Shown here one piece after another: positions 16,408 to 23,516 of a DNA stretch of 49,593 nt. Numbering within the stretch: the stretch's first letter is position 1; each line of letters begins with the position of its first letter. Location of the stretch: positions 1 to 49,593 of the IMG/VR virus record IMGVR_UViG_3300037961_001616. One strand, written 5' to 3'. The position numbers and the translations under genes were made by a program. This DNA comes from a virus. The notes below the pieces were generated by a model. It was not told the origin of the DNA. It did not search any database and worked only from the letters and a program-made list of their open reading frames with translations.

Positions 16408-16829
16408 TGAGCACCGTATACCTTCCCGTACAAGAGACAATGCGCATTGTATACATCACCCTCGTTGCAGTTATCGGACTGCTTCTCATCCCGCTCGGGA
16501 TGCTGTTCTCTTTCACCCGCGCCTTCCTTACGGTGCAGTGGAATCCCTTCCCGAAGCTCTCGGCGTACATCAACACCTTGGGGGTGGCTTTGTCACAGCT
16601 TCTCAACACCACGTGTGCGGAGCTCTTCAACGACTTCCTGATTGTAAACCAAGGCTTTGAGTTCGGCAACCCCGACTTCACCACTAGCGCTACGCTAGGT
16701 ATGAACGAACGCGAGGGGACTTTGAGGCCCTTGGGGAAGGCATTCGTCTGGGTCTTGGATAAGGTCGACAAGGACCACTGTCAGAAGGCACTGACCCAAG
16801 AACTTCTCTGCGAGTGTAAGCCTCGCTGA
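16407..16829 (+). CDS. Membrane protein, unknown function
   Basis: This 140-residue protein has a hydrophobic segment at about residues 12-41 (MRIVYITLVAVIGLLLIPLG, then MLFSFTRAF). The second half is soluble with FGNPDFTTSATLG and LGKAFVWVLDKVDKDHC. Proteins of this layout occur in other phage genomes without a known role. The first residues, MSTVYLPVQ, echo the start of the protein at 4022. It is coupled to the fibre gene by TAATG and is the last gene before the promoter at 16831. A holin-like or membrane-anchoring role is possible but not shown. Confidence 0.6.
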   Translation: MSTVYLPVQETMRIVYITLVAVIGLLLIPLGMLFSFTRAFLTVQWNPFPKLSAYINTLGVALSQLLNTTCAELFNDFLIVNQGFEFGNPDFTTSATLGMNEREGTLRPLGKAFVWVLDKVDKDHCQKALTQELLCECKPR

Positions 16830-16830
16830 T

Positions 16831-16838
16831 TATCTTTG
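16831..16838 (+). promoter_or_regulatory. Bacteroidota -7 element TATCTTTG before the surface cassette
   Basis: TATCTTTG ends four bases before the ATG at 16843, giving a leaderless or nearly leaderless message. No clear TTG is seen about 20 bases upstream. It would give the T9SS/outer-membrane cassette its own transcription start. Confidence 0.5.
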
Positions 16839-16842
16839 TATT

Positions 16843-19530
16843 ATGTCTGAAGACAGGGTACGGAAAAGGATTTCTCGGCTCCTCAAGAAGCACGGGCTGA
16901 GTGGAGTCAACAAACCCAAGCGTACCCCGTCGCACCCCAAGAAGTCGCACGTTGTTCTTGCTAAAGAAGGGGACAAGGTCAAGCTCATCCGTTACGGTGA
17001 GCAGGGGGCCAAGACCGCTGGCAAGCCGAAGGCAGGCGAGAGCGATCGGATGAAGAAGAAGCGTGCAAGTTTCAAGGCTCGTCACGCACGGAACATCGCC
17101 AAGGGGAGGATGAGCGCGGCCTACTGGGCCAACAAGAGCAAGTGGTGTCTACTGTTCCCGATCCTGTCTCTGCAGGCTCAGAGTTGGTTGAACGTAGAGT
17201 TTGTTTCTGATCAGTATGCAGCGGAGAGTAGCTGGGAGATTCTAGCAGACACCAACGTCGTGGCTTCGGGTGTAGCAGGAGAAACGTTGGTCAACCTGCC
17301 GCCTGGTCCGTATACGTTCGTAGCCTACGACAGCTTTGGCGATGGTATTTGTTGCGAGTATGGAGAGGGCTATATCGTCTTGAGCAATGCCTGTGGTGTA
17401 GATATCGAGGTCTTAGACTTCAACACCGCACAGCTTGACATCCCGATTAACTTATTGCCTTGCCCCCCGCCCGTGTTAGGGTGTATGGATGAGCAGGCCA
17501 CCAACTACAACCCAGAGGCAATCTTCGAGGGGGAGCCTTGTTTGTATGAGGTTACGTTCAGGCTAGACTTGAATGGCCCACACCCAGAGGGGATTGTAAC
17601 GCCCGAGGTCAACTCAGACTACTTTAGTTGGTGCGGGTCATGTGTTCCGATGGAAGACGCTGATGGTGACGGGGTGTGGGAGGCCACCGTCTCTATGGCT
17701 GCTGGGCAGTATCTATGGAAGTTCTCTGCAGATAATTGGACGTATCAAGAACTGCCTGTCGGCGTTGCAGAGTCCCCCTGTTTTATTTTCGATGAGTTTG
17801 GGTATGTCAACCGACCTCTGAACGTACAAGGCCCTATGGCCCTGCCGCCTTTTTGTTGGGAGAGTTGCCTGCCCTGCGGAGCTATCCCAGGCTGTACGAA
17901 CCCCGAGGCAATCAACTGGAACCCGTGGGCCAACTTCAATCAGAACTGCAATATTCTAGAGTCAGCCGACTGCGACTTCACCGAAACGGAGGTTATGGTG
18001 GTTGTTGTCCCTGACAACTATCCAGGGGAAACGGGATGGTCACTGGTAGATGTGACCAACGATGAAATCCTTGCCGCTGTTTTGGCTGGCGAATACGCAG
18101 GAGAACCTACAGGTATCCCGATTTTCAGTAGTGTCTGTGCTCCTATTGGTAGTCAGCTCTCGTTTACCATCAGCGATGTTTATGGTGACGGACTCAATGG
18201 CGCCCAGTGGGGTGGAGAGGACGGCGGGTTTGGTCTCCTTGCTTGCGGGGAGGAGGTCTATGCCATGGACCCTGCACAGGCCAACTTCGGATACAACTTC
18301 CAGCACCTCTTCCAGGCCCCTGCTTGCCTAGAGATAGAGGATATCGTTGGCTGTGGCGATCCCGACTACCTCGAGTACAACCCGAACGCGACGGTATTCC
18401 TTGACTTGCTGTGCGAGACCCCCGTGGTATACGGCTGTATTGACAGCGCGTACTACAACTACGACTCGCTTGCAAACGTAGAGTTACAGCCCGACTCTTG
18501 CTTCTATACGCTGACGCTCACTGACGGTGCTGCTGACGGATGGTTCGGTAGCTGGCTAGGAGTGCGTCAGGGTGAGTGGTTGTCCCCACAGTATAAGATG
18601 GGACCAGGGGACGGATTGGAAGAGTCCTTTGAGCTGTATTTGTCTAGCGACAAAGAAGTAGAGTTGTACTTCTTCCCTACCCCGCAGTCTATGTTCACTG
18701 TGGCTCAGTGCGGCTTCATGCTCGAGGGGCCAACAGGAGACACCCTCGTCAACGTGCCACAGTGGAGCATTATCCCCTTCCCGTACACGTACAAGGCTAC
18801 GACATACTGCGGGAACTTTTGTGAAGAGTTTTCCTACGGATGCTTAGACACTTTGGCTCAAAACTACGACGTCTATGCCAACAGCCCTGATAGCAGTTGT
18901 TACTACGCTGCAGGGTGCATGCAAGCTGGGTATTTAGAGTACTACACTCAAGGGTACGAGGCTGACTATGACGATGGTTCTTGTTTAACGTTGGCGGCAT
19001 TTGGTTGCACAGACTCTACCGCTTTGAACTTTGACGAGGGGGCGAACGTAGACAACGGAAGTTGCATCCCCGTTGTGGTAGGGTGCATGGATTTGTCGGC
19101 ATACAACTACAATGCGGAAGCCAATACCGAAGGTGATTGCCTGTATGATGCGGGGTGCGCTACAGGTCCAGGCGTTCCGTACTGGCTGAACGACTCTTGC
19201 TACGCTTGGGTTATTGAGGTCGACCCGTATTGCTGCGAGGCAGAGTGGGACGGAGGGTGTATCGGGCTGTACGATTACTGTCAGCAGGGGTGGCCTACGG
19301 GTGTTCCTGAGTTAGCAGACGAGGTCACAATCCGCCCGACGGTAGTTGAGCACAAGTTCTATGTGGACGCACCATACCCGTTTGTATTGACTGTCTTCGA
19401 TGCCACTGGCAGGAAGGTGTTAAAATCGTCCAGCGCTACGCAGGACGCATCGGATTGGCCTGTCGGGACATATCACCTCGTAGTAGTTTCTGACAATCGC
19501 ATGTTCAAGCAAACTATCGTCAAGCTATGA
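16843..19530 (+). CDS. Phage basic domain fused to a T9SS type A secreted surface protein
   Basis: This 895-residue reading frame joins two unlike parts. Residues 1-101 are a basic phage domain (RTPSHPKKSHVVLA, SFKARHARNIAKGRMSAAYW) known as a small stand-alone phage protein. Immediately after comes a Sec signal peptide (KSKWCLLFPILSLQAQ) with predicted cleavage near 113/114. The rest is a Bacteroidota surface protein: a YDSFGDGICC-type domain, a carbohydrate-binding-like domain (WCGSCVPMEDADGDGVW), and about eight Cys-rich repeats of the GCTDSTALNFDEGANVDNGS type. It ends in a Por-secretion (type A T9SS) tail (VFDATGRKVL, VGTYHLVVVSDNRMFKQTIV). An in-frame ATG at 17110 (residue 90) could start a normal-length signal peptide. 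The ATG at 16843 sits four bases after a -7 element, so two products are possible. Confidence 0.75.
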   Translation: MSEDRVRKRISRLLKKHGLSGVNKPKRTPSHPKKSHVVLAKEGDKVKLIRYGEQGAKTAGKPKAGESDRMKKKRASFKARHARNIAKGRMSAAYWANKSKWCLLFPILSLQAQSWLNVEFVSDQYAAESSWEILADTNVVASGVAGETLVNLPPGPYTFVAYDSFGDGICCEYGEGYIVLSNACGVDIEVLDFNTAQLDIPINLLPCPPPVLGCMDEQATNYNPEAIFEGEPCLYEVTFRLDLNGPHPEGIVTPEVNSDYFSWCGSCVPMEDADGDGVWEATVSMAAGQYLWKFSADNWTYQELPVGVAESPCFIFDEFGYVNRPLNVQGPMALPPFCWESCLPCGAIPGCTNPEAINWNPWANFNQNCNILESADCDFTETEVMVVVVPDNYPGETGWSLVDVTNDEILAAVLAGEYAGEPTGIPIFSSVCAPIGSQLSFTISDVYGDGLNGAQWGGEDGGFGLLACGEEVYAMDPAQANFGYNFQHLFQAPACLEIEDIVGCGDPDYLEYNPNATVFLDLLCETPVVYGCIDSAYYNYDSLANVELQPDSCFYTLTLTDGAADGWFGSWLGVRQGEWLSPQYKMGPGDGLEESFELYLSSDKEVELYFFPTPQSMFTVAQCGFMLEGPTGDTLVNVPQWSIIPFPYTYKATTYCGNFCEEFSYGCLDTLAQNYDVYANSPDSSCYYAAGCMQAGYLEYYTQGYEADYDDGSCLTLAAFGCTDSTALNFDEGANVDNGSCIPVVVGCMDLSAYNYNAEANTEGDCLYDAGCATGPGVPYWLNDSCYAWVIEVDPYCCEAEWDGGCIGLYDYCQQGWPTGVPELADEVTIRPTVVEHKFYVDAPYPFVLTVFDATGRKVLKSSSATQDASDWPVGTYHLVVVSDNRMFKQTIVKL
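17110..17184 (+). other. Internal start and signal peptide within the fusion gene
   Basis: The in-frame ATG at 17110 would give MSAAYWANKSKWCLLFPILS, then LQAQSW. This is a short basic n-region, a hydrophobic core and an AxA-like end. The full-length start puts 89 hydrophilic residues before the same core, which usually weakens Sec export. This supports, but does not prove, a second start for the exported form. Confidence 0.4.
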
Positions 19531-20561
19531 GGTTTCTGTTAGTTCTACTCCTGTGCGTCCCACTAACGAGTGGGGCTCAGACACTGAAAAAGGCGTTTCG
19601 GTTCTCGACTTTTTATGCGGCTGTCAACGGAAACAACTCGCTTTCTGACTACAAGACGTATTCGGTTGTCAATGGTCCTCTGTCTACAGACATCGTAGAG
19701 ACTCCGTTCGACTACTCTTTGACTCTTGGTATCCGCAAGATTGCTAGGTTCAAGTACGAGAACAGGGCCAACGTCTTCTACAACGGCGAGGAGCACTCCT
19801 ACTCCGATGCAGCTACGATCGGTACGGTCAAAGGTTTCGAGTTTCTTTTTGAGAGCGACTACCGCAGGCAGCAGGGAGTGCTTTACCTAGACCAGAACCA
19901 CTTCCTGAGATATGTTGGGGGCAGGTTCGTAGGGAAAGTGGAGTACGTACAGGACGGCTTTGCTGACGTCAGCTACCTCGAGGCTTCCCAGAGATTGCGC
20001 ATCAACTCTAAGGGTAAGCTGTCTTTCAATATCGGTGCAGCCCAGCGCATCTCGGAGCCGTATGGGTACAACCCACTGAAGCAATGGGAGTTGCCAAACG
20101 GAAGTTTACACTACACGCAACTTGCTTTCAGTCAAGGCTACAGCTACGACTTCTCTACGGGGGAGTACATAGACCCCGACGGAACAGTTGTCGCTAGTAG
20201 TTTCGAGGTGTGGCGGGAGGTTGTCATCCCGCAGATTCTTGACGACTACGTCCAGCTCAAGCGTAGCGAGTTAGACACAGAGTGGAACTATTCTCTGGTC
20301 GCGGGCTTTGACTACTACCATTACACCAAAGACTTTTGGTTACACTCGTGGGGTAATGTCTTGCCTCGGCATTTAGATACGGGGTCAGAGTTTTCCTACT
20401 TCCAGCTCAACGACGGGCAGTGGGTTGACTATAGTGGGGGATTGATTTTTGGTTGGAAGCTAAACAAATCCCTAGGCTGCTTCTTGGAGGGTAGATACAA
20501 CAAGTATTGGAACAGAGAGTGGCACGACTTCTCGGTCGGGGTCAACTACGTAATATTCTAA
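19527..20561 (+). CDS. Outer-membrane beta-barrel protein
   Basis: This 344-residue protein has a clear signal peptide (MRFLLVLLLCVPLTSGAQ) followed by alternating strands with aromatic girdles (ARFKYENRANVFY; GFEFLFESDYRRQQGVLYL; KWEYSL-like and LVAGFDYYHYTKDFW segments). It ends in an aromatic residue (VGVNYVIF), as barrel proteins do for BAM recognition. It starts in an ATGA overlap with the T9SS type A gene, so the two are translationally linked. In Bacteroidota, secreted surface proteins often pair with an outer-membrane barrel such as PorP/SprF. A barrel partner or surface receptor blocker is the likely role, but the exact family is not recognised. Confidence 0.7.
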   Translation: MRFLLVLLLCVPLTSGAQTLKKAFRFSTFYAAVNGNNSLSDYKTYSVVNGPLSTDIVETPFDYSLTLGIRKIARFKYENRANVFYNGEEHSYSDAATIGTVKGFEFLFESDYRRQQGVLYLDQNHFLRYVGGRFVGKVEYVQDGFADVSYLEASQRLRINSKGKLSFNIGAAQRISEPYGYNPLKQWELPNGSLHYTQLAFSQGYSYDFSTGEYIDPDGTVVASSFEVWREVVIPQILDDYVQLKRSELDTEWNYSLVAGFDYYHYTKDFWLHSWGNVLPRHLDTGSEFSYFQLNDGQWVDYSGGLIFGWKLNKSLGCFLEGRYNKYWNREWHDFSVGVNYVIF

Positions 20562-20563
20562 TT

Positions 20564-20848
20564 ATGGCAAAAGAGATTAACGAGGATATGGGGTTCAACG
20601 TCAGCCTGAAAACTTTGGCTGGTATTGGAATCGGGATGTCGTCTCTCATCGGAATGTGGTTTACCCTGCAGGCCGATATCGCTGAGGCCAAGGAGCTTCC
20701 AGCCCCTCTCCCGTCAGAAGTTTCACGCATGGAGTTCGACATGAAGGACCAACTCATCCGTCAGACGATTATGTCTACCCAGGAGGATGTAGGGGAAATC
20801 AAGGAGGACATTAAGCGTATTGAAGAAAAAATCGATAAACTCAAATAA
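20564..20848 (+). CDS. Membrane-anchored coiled-coil protein
   Basis: The 94-residue protein has one transmembrane helix at about residues 15-36 (LAGIGIGMSSLIGMWFTLQ). After a short linker comes a charged coiled coil (VGEIKEDIKRIEEKIDKLK). The ATG at 20564 is chosen; an in-frame ATG at 20507 lies inside the barrel gene. This layout is seen in phage spanin-like, holin-associated and superinfection proteins, and cannot be separated further here. It lies two bases after the barrel gene. Confidence 0.6.
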   Translation: MAKEINEDMGFNVSLKTLAGIGIGMSSLIGMWFTLQADIAEAKELPAPLPSEVSRMEFDMKDQLIRQTIMSTQEDVGEIKEDIKRIEEKIDKLK

Positions 20849-20856
20849 GATGAACA

Positions 20857-21222
20857 ATGAAAGGTGTGCTTGCCCTCTTTGTCTTGTCTGCTCTGTTCTC
20901 GGCCACTGTCTTTGTGGCTGCGTCTGCGGACAGTGAAGTGTGCGAGTCTGGCGTTTGCGTTGTAGAGTTCAACGCAAGTTTCAACGCCACCAACAGTGTC
21001 CCGTGGATTGAGAAGTTGAGCGATTGTTCGACGTCTCGTGTAGATATTGTCTCGAGCCCTGATTTACAGCAGAAACATAAAATCGTAGTAGTTCCTACTA
21101 TTATTATCTTTAACGACGGAGAGGAAGTAGAAAGATTTCAGGCAAACATTATGATGGCTATCGAAGCCTCTAAGTCTGATGTCCAAGAGGCTGTAGATGA
21201 AATCCTAATGAGCTCGTTCTGA
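20857..21222 (+). CDS. Secreted thioredoxin-fold protein lacking the CxxC
   Basis: The 121-residue protein starts with a hydrophobic signal or anchor segment (MKGVLALFVLSALFSATVFV). The rest follows a thioredoxin fold: first strand CVVEFNASF, helix, and the cis-proline strand VVVPTIIIFNDGEEVERF. At the place of the active-site Cys-Gly-Pro-Cys it reads Asn-Ala-Thr-Asn, so redox activity is not expected. Other cysteines (CESGVC near the mature N-terminus, and one at SDC) could form a structural disulfide. It follows the surface genes in the same run and may act as an envelope scaffold or inhibitor. Confidence 0.6.
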   Translation: MKGVLALFVLSALFSATVFVAASADSEVCESGVCVVEFNASFNATNSVPWIEKLSDCSTSRVDIVSSPDLQQKHKIVVVPTIIIFNDGEEVERFQANIMMAIEASKSDVQEAVDEILMSSF

Positions 21223-21407
21223 TGAAGACAGTCAAGTACAACAAAGGCGGTAAGTTGAAGATTAGTCAGAAGACTGCTACCGTCAATCCGCCAGCAGGTC
21301 ATCACTGGATGCTAGAAAACGGACGGTACTTCCTGATGAAGGGGGAGTACAAGCCACACCCTGGTGCCGTAAAGGAAGCCAAGTTTAAACTCGTATCTCA
21401 TGCCTAA
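21222..21407 (+). CDS. 61-residue basic protein with KGGK motif
   Basis: This small basic protein has YNKGGKLKISQ near its start and HHWMLENGRYFLMKGEYKPH in the middle. It resembles the 49-residue protein at 4432, which also carries KGGKLKM. It starts in TGATG with the thioredoxin-like gene and overlaps the next gene by eight bases. It may be a small virion-associated or nucleic-acid-binding protein. Confidence 0.6.
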   Translation: MKTVKYNKGGKLKISQKTATVNPPAGHHWMLENGRYFLMKGEYKPHPGAVKEAKFKLVSHA

Positions 21408-21804
21408 AGCACAGAAGAAGTTCGCAAAGAAGTACGTCCAAGGCAGTTCCAACCCTGCCCGCCGCAAGGCCCTAATGTCCAAGATTGCCAAAATTTACGA
21501 CAAGTACCGTGGCGGAAAGGACAAGAAACCGTTCCCTACCGACGTTCAGAAGCAGTTGAAGAACCTGATGAAGGAGCGCGACAGCATGGAGCACGGGGGT
21601 AAGGTGAAGAAGTACAAGAAGGGCGGGATGGCTGGCTTGGATGCGGCAGAACGGGAAGTATACCGCAGGGGCTTGGCTGCGTACATGAGCAGTGGCAATC
21701 GCCCCAAGACTTCTCAGCACGCTTGGGCTATGGGGAGAGTGAACAGTGCATTTGGTAAGAAAGAAGCAGCCAAAATCCGAGCAGGAAAGGGGAAGAAGAA
21801 ATGA
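21400..21804 (+). CDS. Basic phage protein with KGG segment
   Basis: The 134-residue, strongly basic protein has three parts: a helical N-terminus (KKFAKKYVQGSSNPARRKAL), a Gly-rich linker (MEHGGKVKKYKKGGMAGLD) and a C-terminal domain. The last has YRRGLAAYMSSGNRPKTSQH and WAMGRVNSAFGKKEA, a pattern found in other phage structural clusters. Charge and context suggest a DNA-contacting head or ejected protein. The start overlaps the preceding gene by eight bases and the end overlaps the next by four. Confidence 0.6.
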   Translation: MPKAQKKFAKKYVQGSSNPARRKALMSKIAKIYDKYRGGKDKKPFPTDVQKQLKNLMKERDSMEHGGKVKKYKKGGMAGLDAAEREVYRRGLAAYMSSGNRPKTSQHAWAMGRVNSAFGKKEAAKIRAGKGKKK

Positions 21805-22373
21805 TTGGCGGGTTTTCTATATCCAACAGTAACCACAACAAGAAGTATGTCACTTCTTCAAGCAGAGTGGAGACTGTTTCTGGTAGCAATCAGCCAGCAC
21901 TGAAGCAAATCAACATCGTTTACAGGAGCGACTTCAGTAACGATTCTGACGGATTCAACTTTACTGTCGATGGTTCGGTTGAGGGGGGTGTTTCTGCTGC
22001 AGGCAGAGACGGGTTGTTGAAGTGCACTTTAGGCACTCAAACTGTTATTCAAGGTGAACCAATAGCCTTTAAAAATAGCGGAATTACTGTTGACGTCCCA
22101 AACGATTCGGACGTTCAAATGACGTTCTTGTACTACTTCCCATCAACTAATTTTGGTGCTGACAGCATTAGTGGAGAGTTTGATGGTGTAGAAGGTGATG
22201 TTGTTGAAGATGCGTCAAAAGATGTTTGGAATAGGTACACCACCACCATTACAACTCTAGGAACAGTTTCTGAGGTCCCTAAAATTAGTATCACAGGAGG
22301 TTCCGTAGGCCTCCCCGCTTTTAGATTTGACATTGTCTACATCAGAGACATGGTCATTTGGTACGAAACGTGA
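21801..22373 (+). CDS. Jelly-roll-like structural protein
   Basis: This 190-residue protein has a 30-residue Ser-rich N-terminus. Beta strands follow, in the style of carbohydrate-binding jelly rolls (YRSDFSNDSDGFNFTVDGSV; VQMTFLYYFPSTNFG; RFDIVYIRDMVIWYE). It resembles in pattern the C-terminal region of the nozzle protein (about 34720-35314). Codons are richer in A/T than in the genes around it. It probably decorates the virion or binds glycans, and it is the last gene before the promoter at 22388. Confidence 0.55.
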   Translation: MIGGFSISNSNHNKKYVTSSSRVETVSGSNQPALKQINIVYRSDFSNDSDGFNFTVDGSVEGGVSAAGRDGLLKCTLGTQTVIQGEPIAFKNSGITVDVPNDSDVQMTFLYYFPSTNFGADSISGEFDGVEGDVVEDASKDVWNRYTTTITTLGTVSEVPKISITGGSVGLPAFRFDIVYIRDMVIWYET

Positions 22374-22387
22374 CGCCCAAAATGATA

Positions 22388-22395
22388 TATATTTG
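22388..22395 (+). promoter_or_regulatory. Bacteroidota -7 element TATATTTG before the head genes
   Basis: TATATTTG lies in the 38-base gap before the gene at 22412, with 16 bases to the ATG. No TTG is seen about 20 bases upstream. It likely starts the transcript running through scaffold and capsid to the terminator at 26064. Confidence 0.6.
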
Positions 22396-22411
22396 CAGTA
22401 AATAACGAGAC

Positions 22412-22807
22412 ATGGCTACCACCACTGCAACCATTACGCTCAACAGCGCCGATCTGACGACGGATGCCTTGGCGTTGAGCAAAACCGCCACCCTCACAAA
22501 GGCGGGTACGACCACGGGTCTGGCTCAGACTACGGGGGTCGGAAGGAAAACCACCACGGCATCGTCTGCTGTGACGCTGTTCGCTGCCGCTGACTACACC
22601 AACGACAAGGCACACAAGATTTACCTGTGCAACACCTCCTCCACCGCTACCGAGTACGCGACGATTGTCGTCGGTACGCAGGCTGTGGGAAGGCTGTACG
22701 CAGGCGACTGGGCTTTCATCCCGTGGGACGGGACGGCTGACTTTAAGTACACCCCGAGCGTAGCGACTTCTTTCACCCTGGAGTACCAGCTCCTGATTGA
22801 GGAATAA
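22412..22807 (+). CDS. Small beta-rich virion protein
   Basis: This 131-residue protein is Thr- and Ala-rich with strands such as VTLFAAADYTNDKAHKIYL, EYATIVVGTQAVGRLYAGDW and SFTLEYQLLIEE. The pattern 'strand, YAGDWAFIPWDG' recalls the 'GGEFAYFPAQ' stretch of the next protein. A set of three such proteins precedes the scaffold and may decorate the head or form short fibres. It is coupled to the next gene by TAATG. Confidence 0.6.
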   Translation: MATTTATITLNSADLTTDALALSKTATLTKAGTTTGLAQTTGVGRKTTTASSAVTLFAAADYTNDKAHKIYLCNTSSTATEYATIVVGTQAVGRLYAGDWAFIPWDGTADFKYTPSVATSFTLEYQLLIEE

Positions 22808-23214
22808 TGGGGGTGCTCAAGGCTGAGCTCTCGCTGTCGAGTACCAACGTGCTCACGTCCCCTGTGAACGTCCAAGTTTCGGTGAACGTAAACGCCGACT
22901 CAGGGAGCATCATCAGGGGTAAGGTCGCCTCTACGTCCAAAGGTGGTAGCGACGTAACGGTGTACAAGGCCAGCGACAAGCTCGAGAGCGCGTACGTGTA
23001 CGTGAAGAACATGGACGAAGTCCGTGAGAACTTCATCTACGTCTACGCCGACAGCACTACGGACGATCCCGTGGTGCTCAAGATTGCAGGGGGTGAGTTC
23101 GCTTACTTCCCTGCACAGAATGACCAGACCCTCAAGGCTTACGGTACCTCCGTGGACCAAGTCATCGAGTACGGGGTGTTTGGTTTGGATAGTTCATCTG
23201 TAACACTCGGATAA
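22807..23214 (+). CDS. Small beta-rich virion protein, related to the 3026 product
   Basis: The 135-residue protein has strands with VNVQVSVNVNADSGSIIRGK, SAYVYVKNMDEVRENFIYV and LKIAGGEFAYFPAQNDQTLK. The order of 'valine-rich strand, charged loop, aromatic strand, GGEFAYF' matches the product at 3026 (EEYFVNIPAEGSFMLF). It is likely a decoration or fibre component and is the second of three neighbouring beta proteins. Confidence 0.6.
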   Translation: MGVLKAELSLSSTNVLTSPVNVQVSVNVNADSGSIIRGKVASTSKGGSDVTVYKASDKLESAYVYVKNMDEVRENFIYVYADSTTDDPVVLKIAGGEFAYFPAQNDQTLKAYGTSVDQVIEYGVFGLDSSSVTLG

Positions 23215-23215
23215 A

Positions 23216-23497
23216 ATGGCACACCCTAGTCAGTCCCTCCCTACGGACATTTATATCCTTACAAACAACAACACCCTCTCCTCTACTTCTGGGAGCAGGT
23301 TTGTTGCAGTATACAACCCAACCTCAGCCGCTATTACGGTGACTGTGAAGGGGGCTGTGAAAGAATACGACGCTACTTCAGACAAGTACATCAGTAGCGC
23401 TAGCAAGGCAATCGCCGTCCCTGCAGGAGCCACCATCTACGGGAACTTTACTGAGTTCAGTGGAGCGGCAATGGCGGGACTGTTCGTCTACGCATAA
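23216..23497 (+). CDS. Small beta-rich virion protein
   Basis: The 93-residue protein has strands RFVAVYNPTSAAITVTVKGA and KAIAVPAGATIYGNFTEFSG. The last stretch plays the same part as the GGEFAYF strand in its neighbour. It ends the set of three before the scaffold gene. The start is an ATG one base after the preceding stop. Confidence 0.6.
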   Translation: MAHPSQSLPTDIYILTNNNTLSSTSGSRFVAVYNPTSAAITVTVKGAVKEYDATSDKYISSASKAIAVPAGATIYGNFTEFSGAAMAGLFVYA

Positions 23498-23516
23498 GTA
23501 AAAATAAATCAATATA

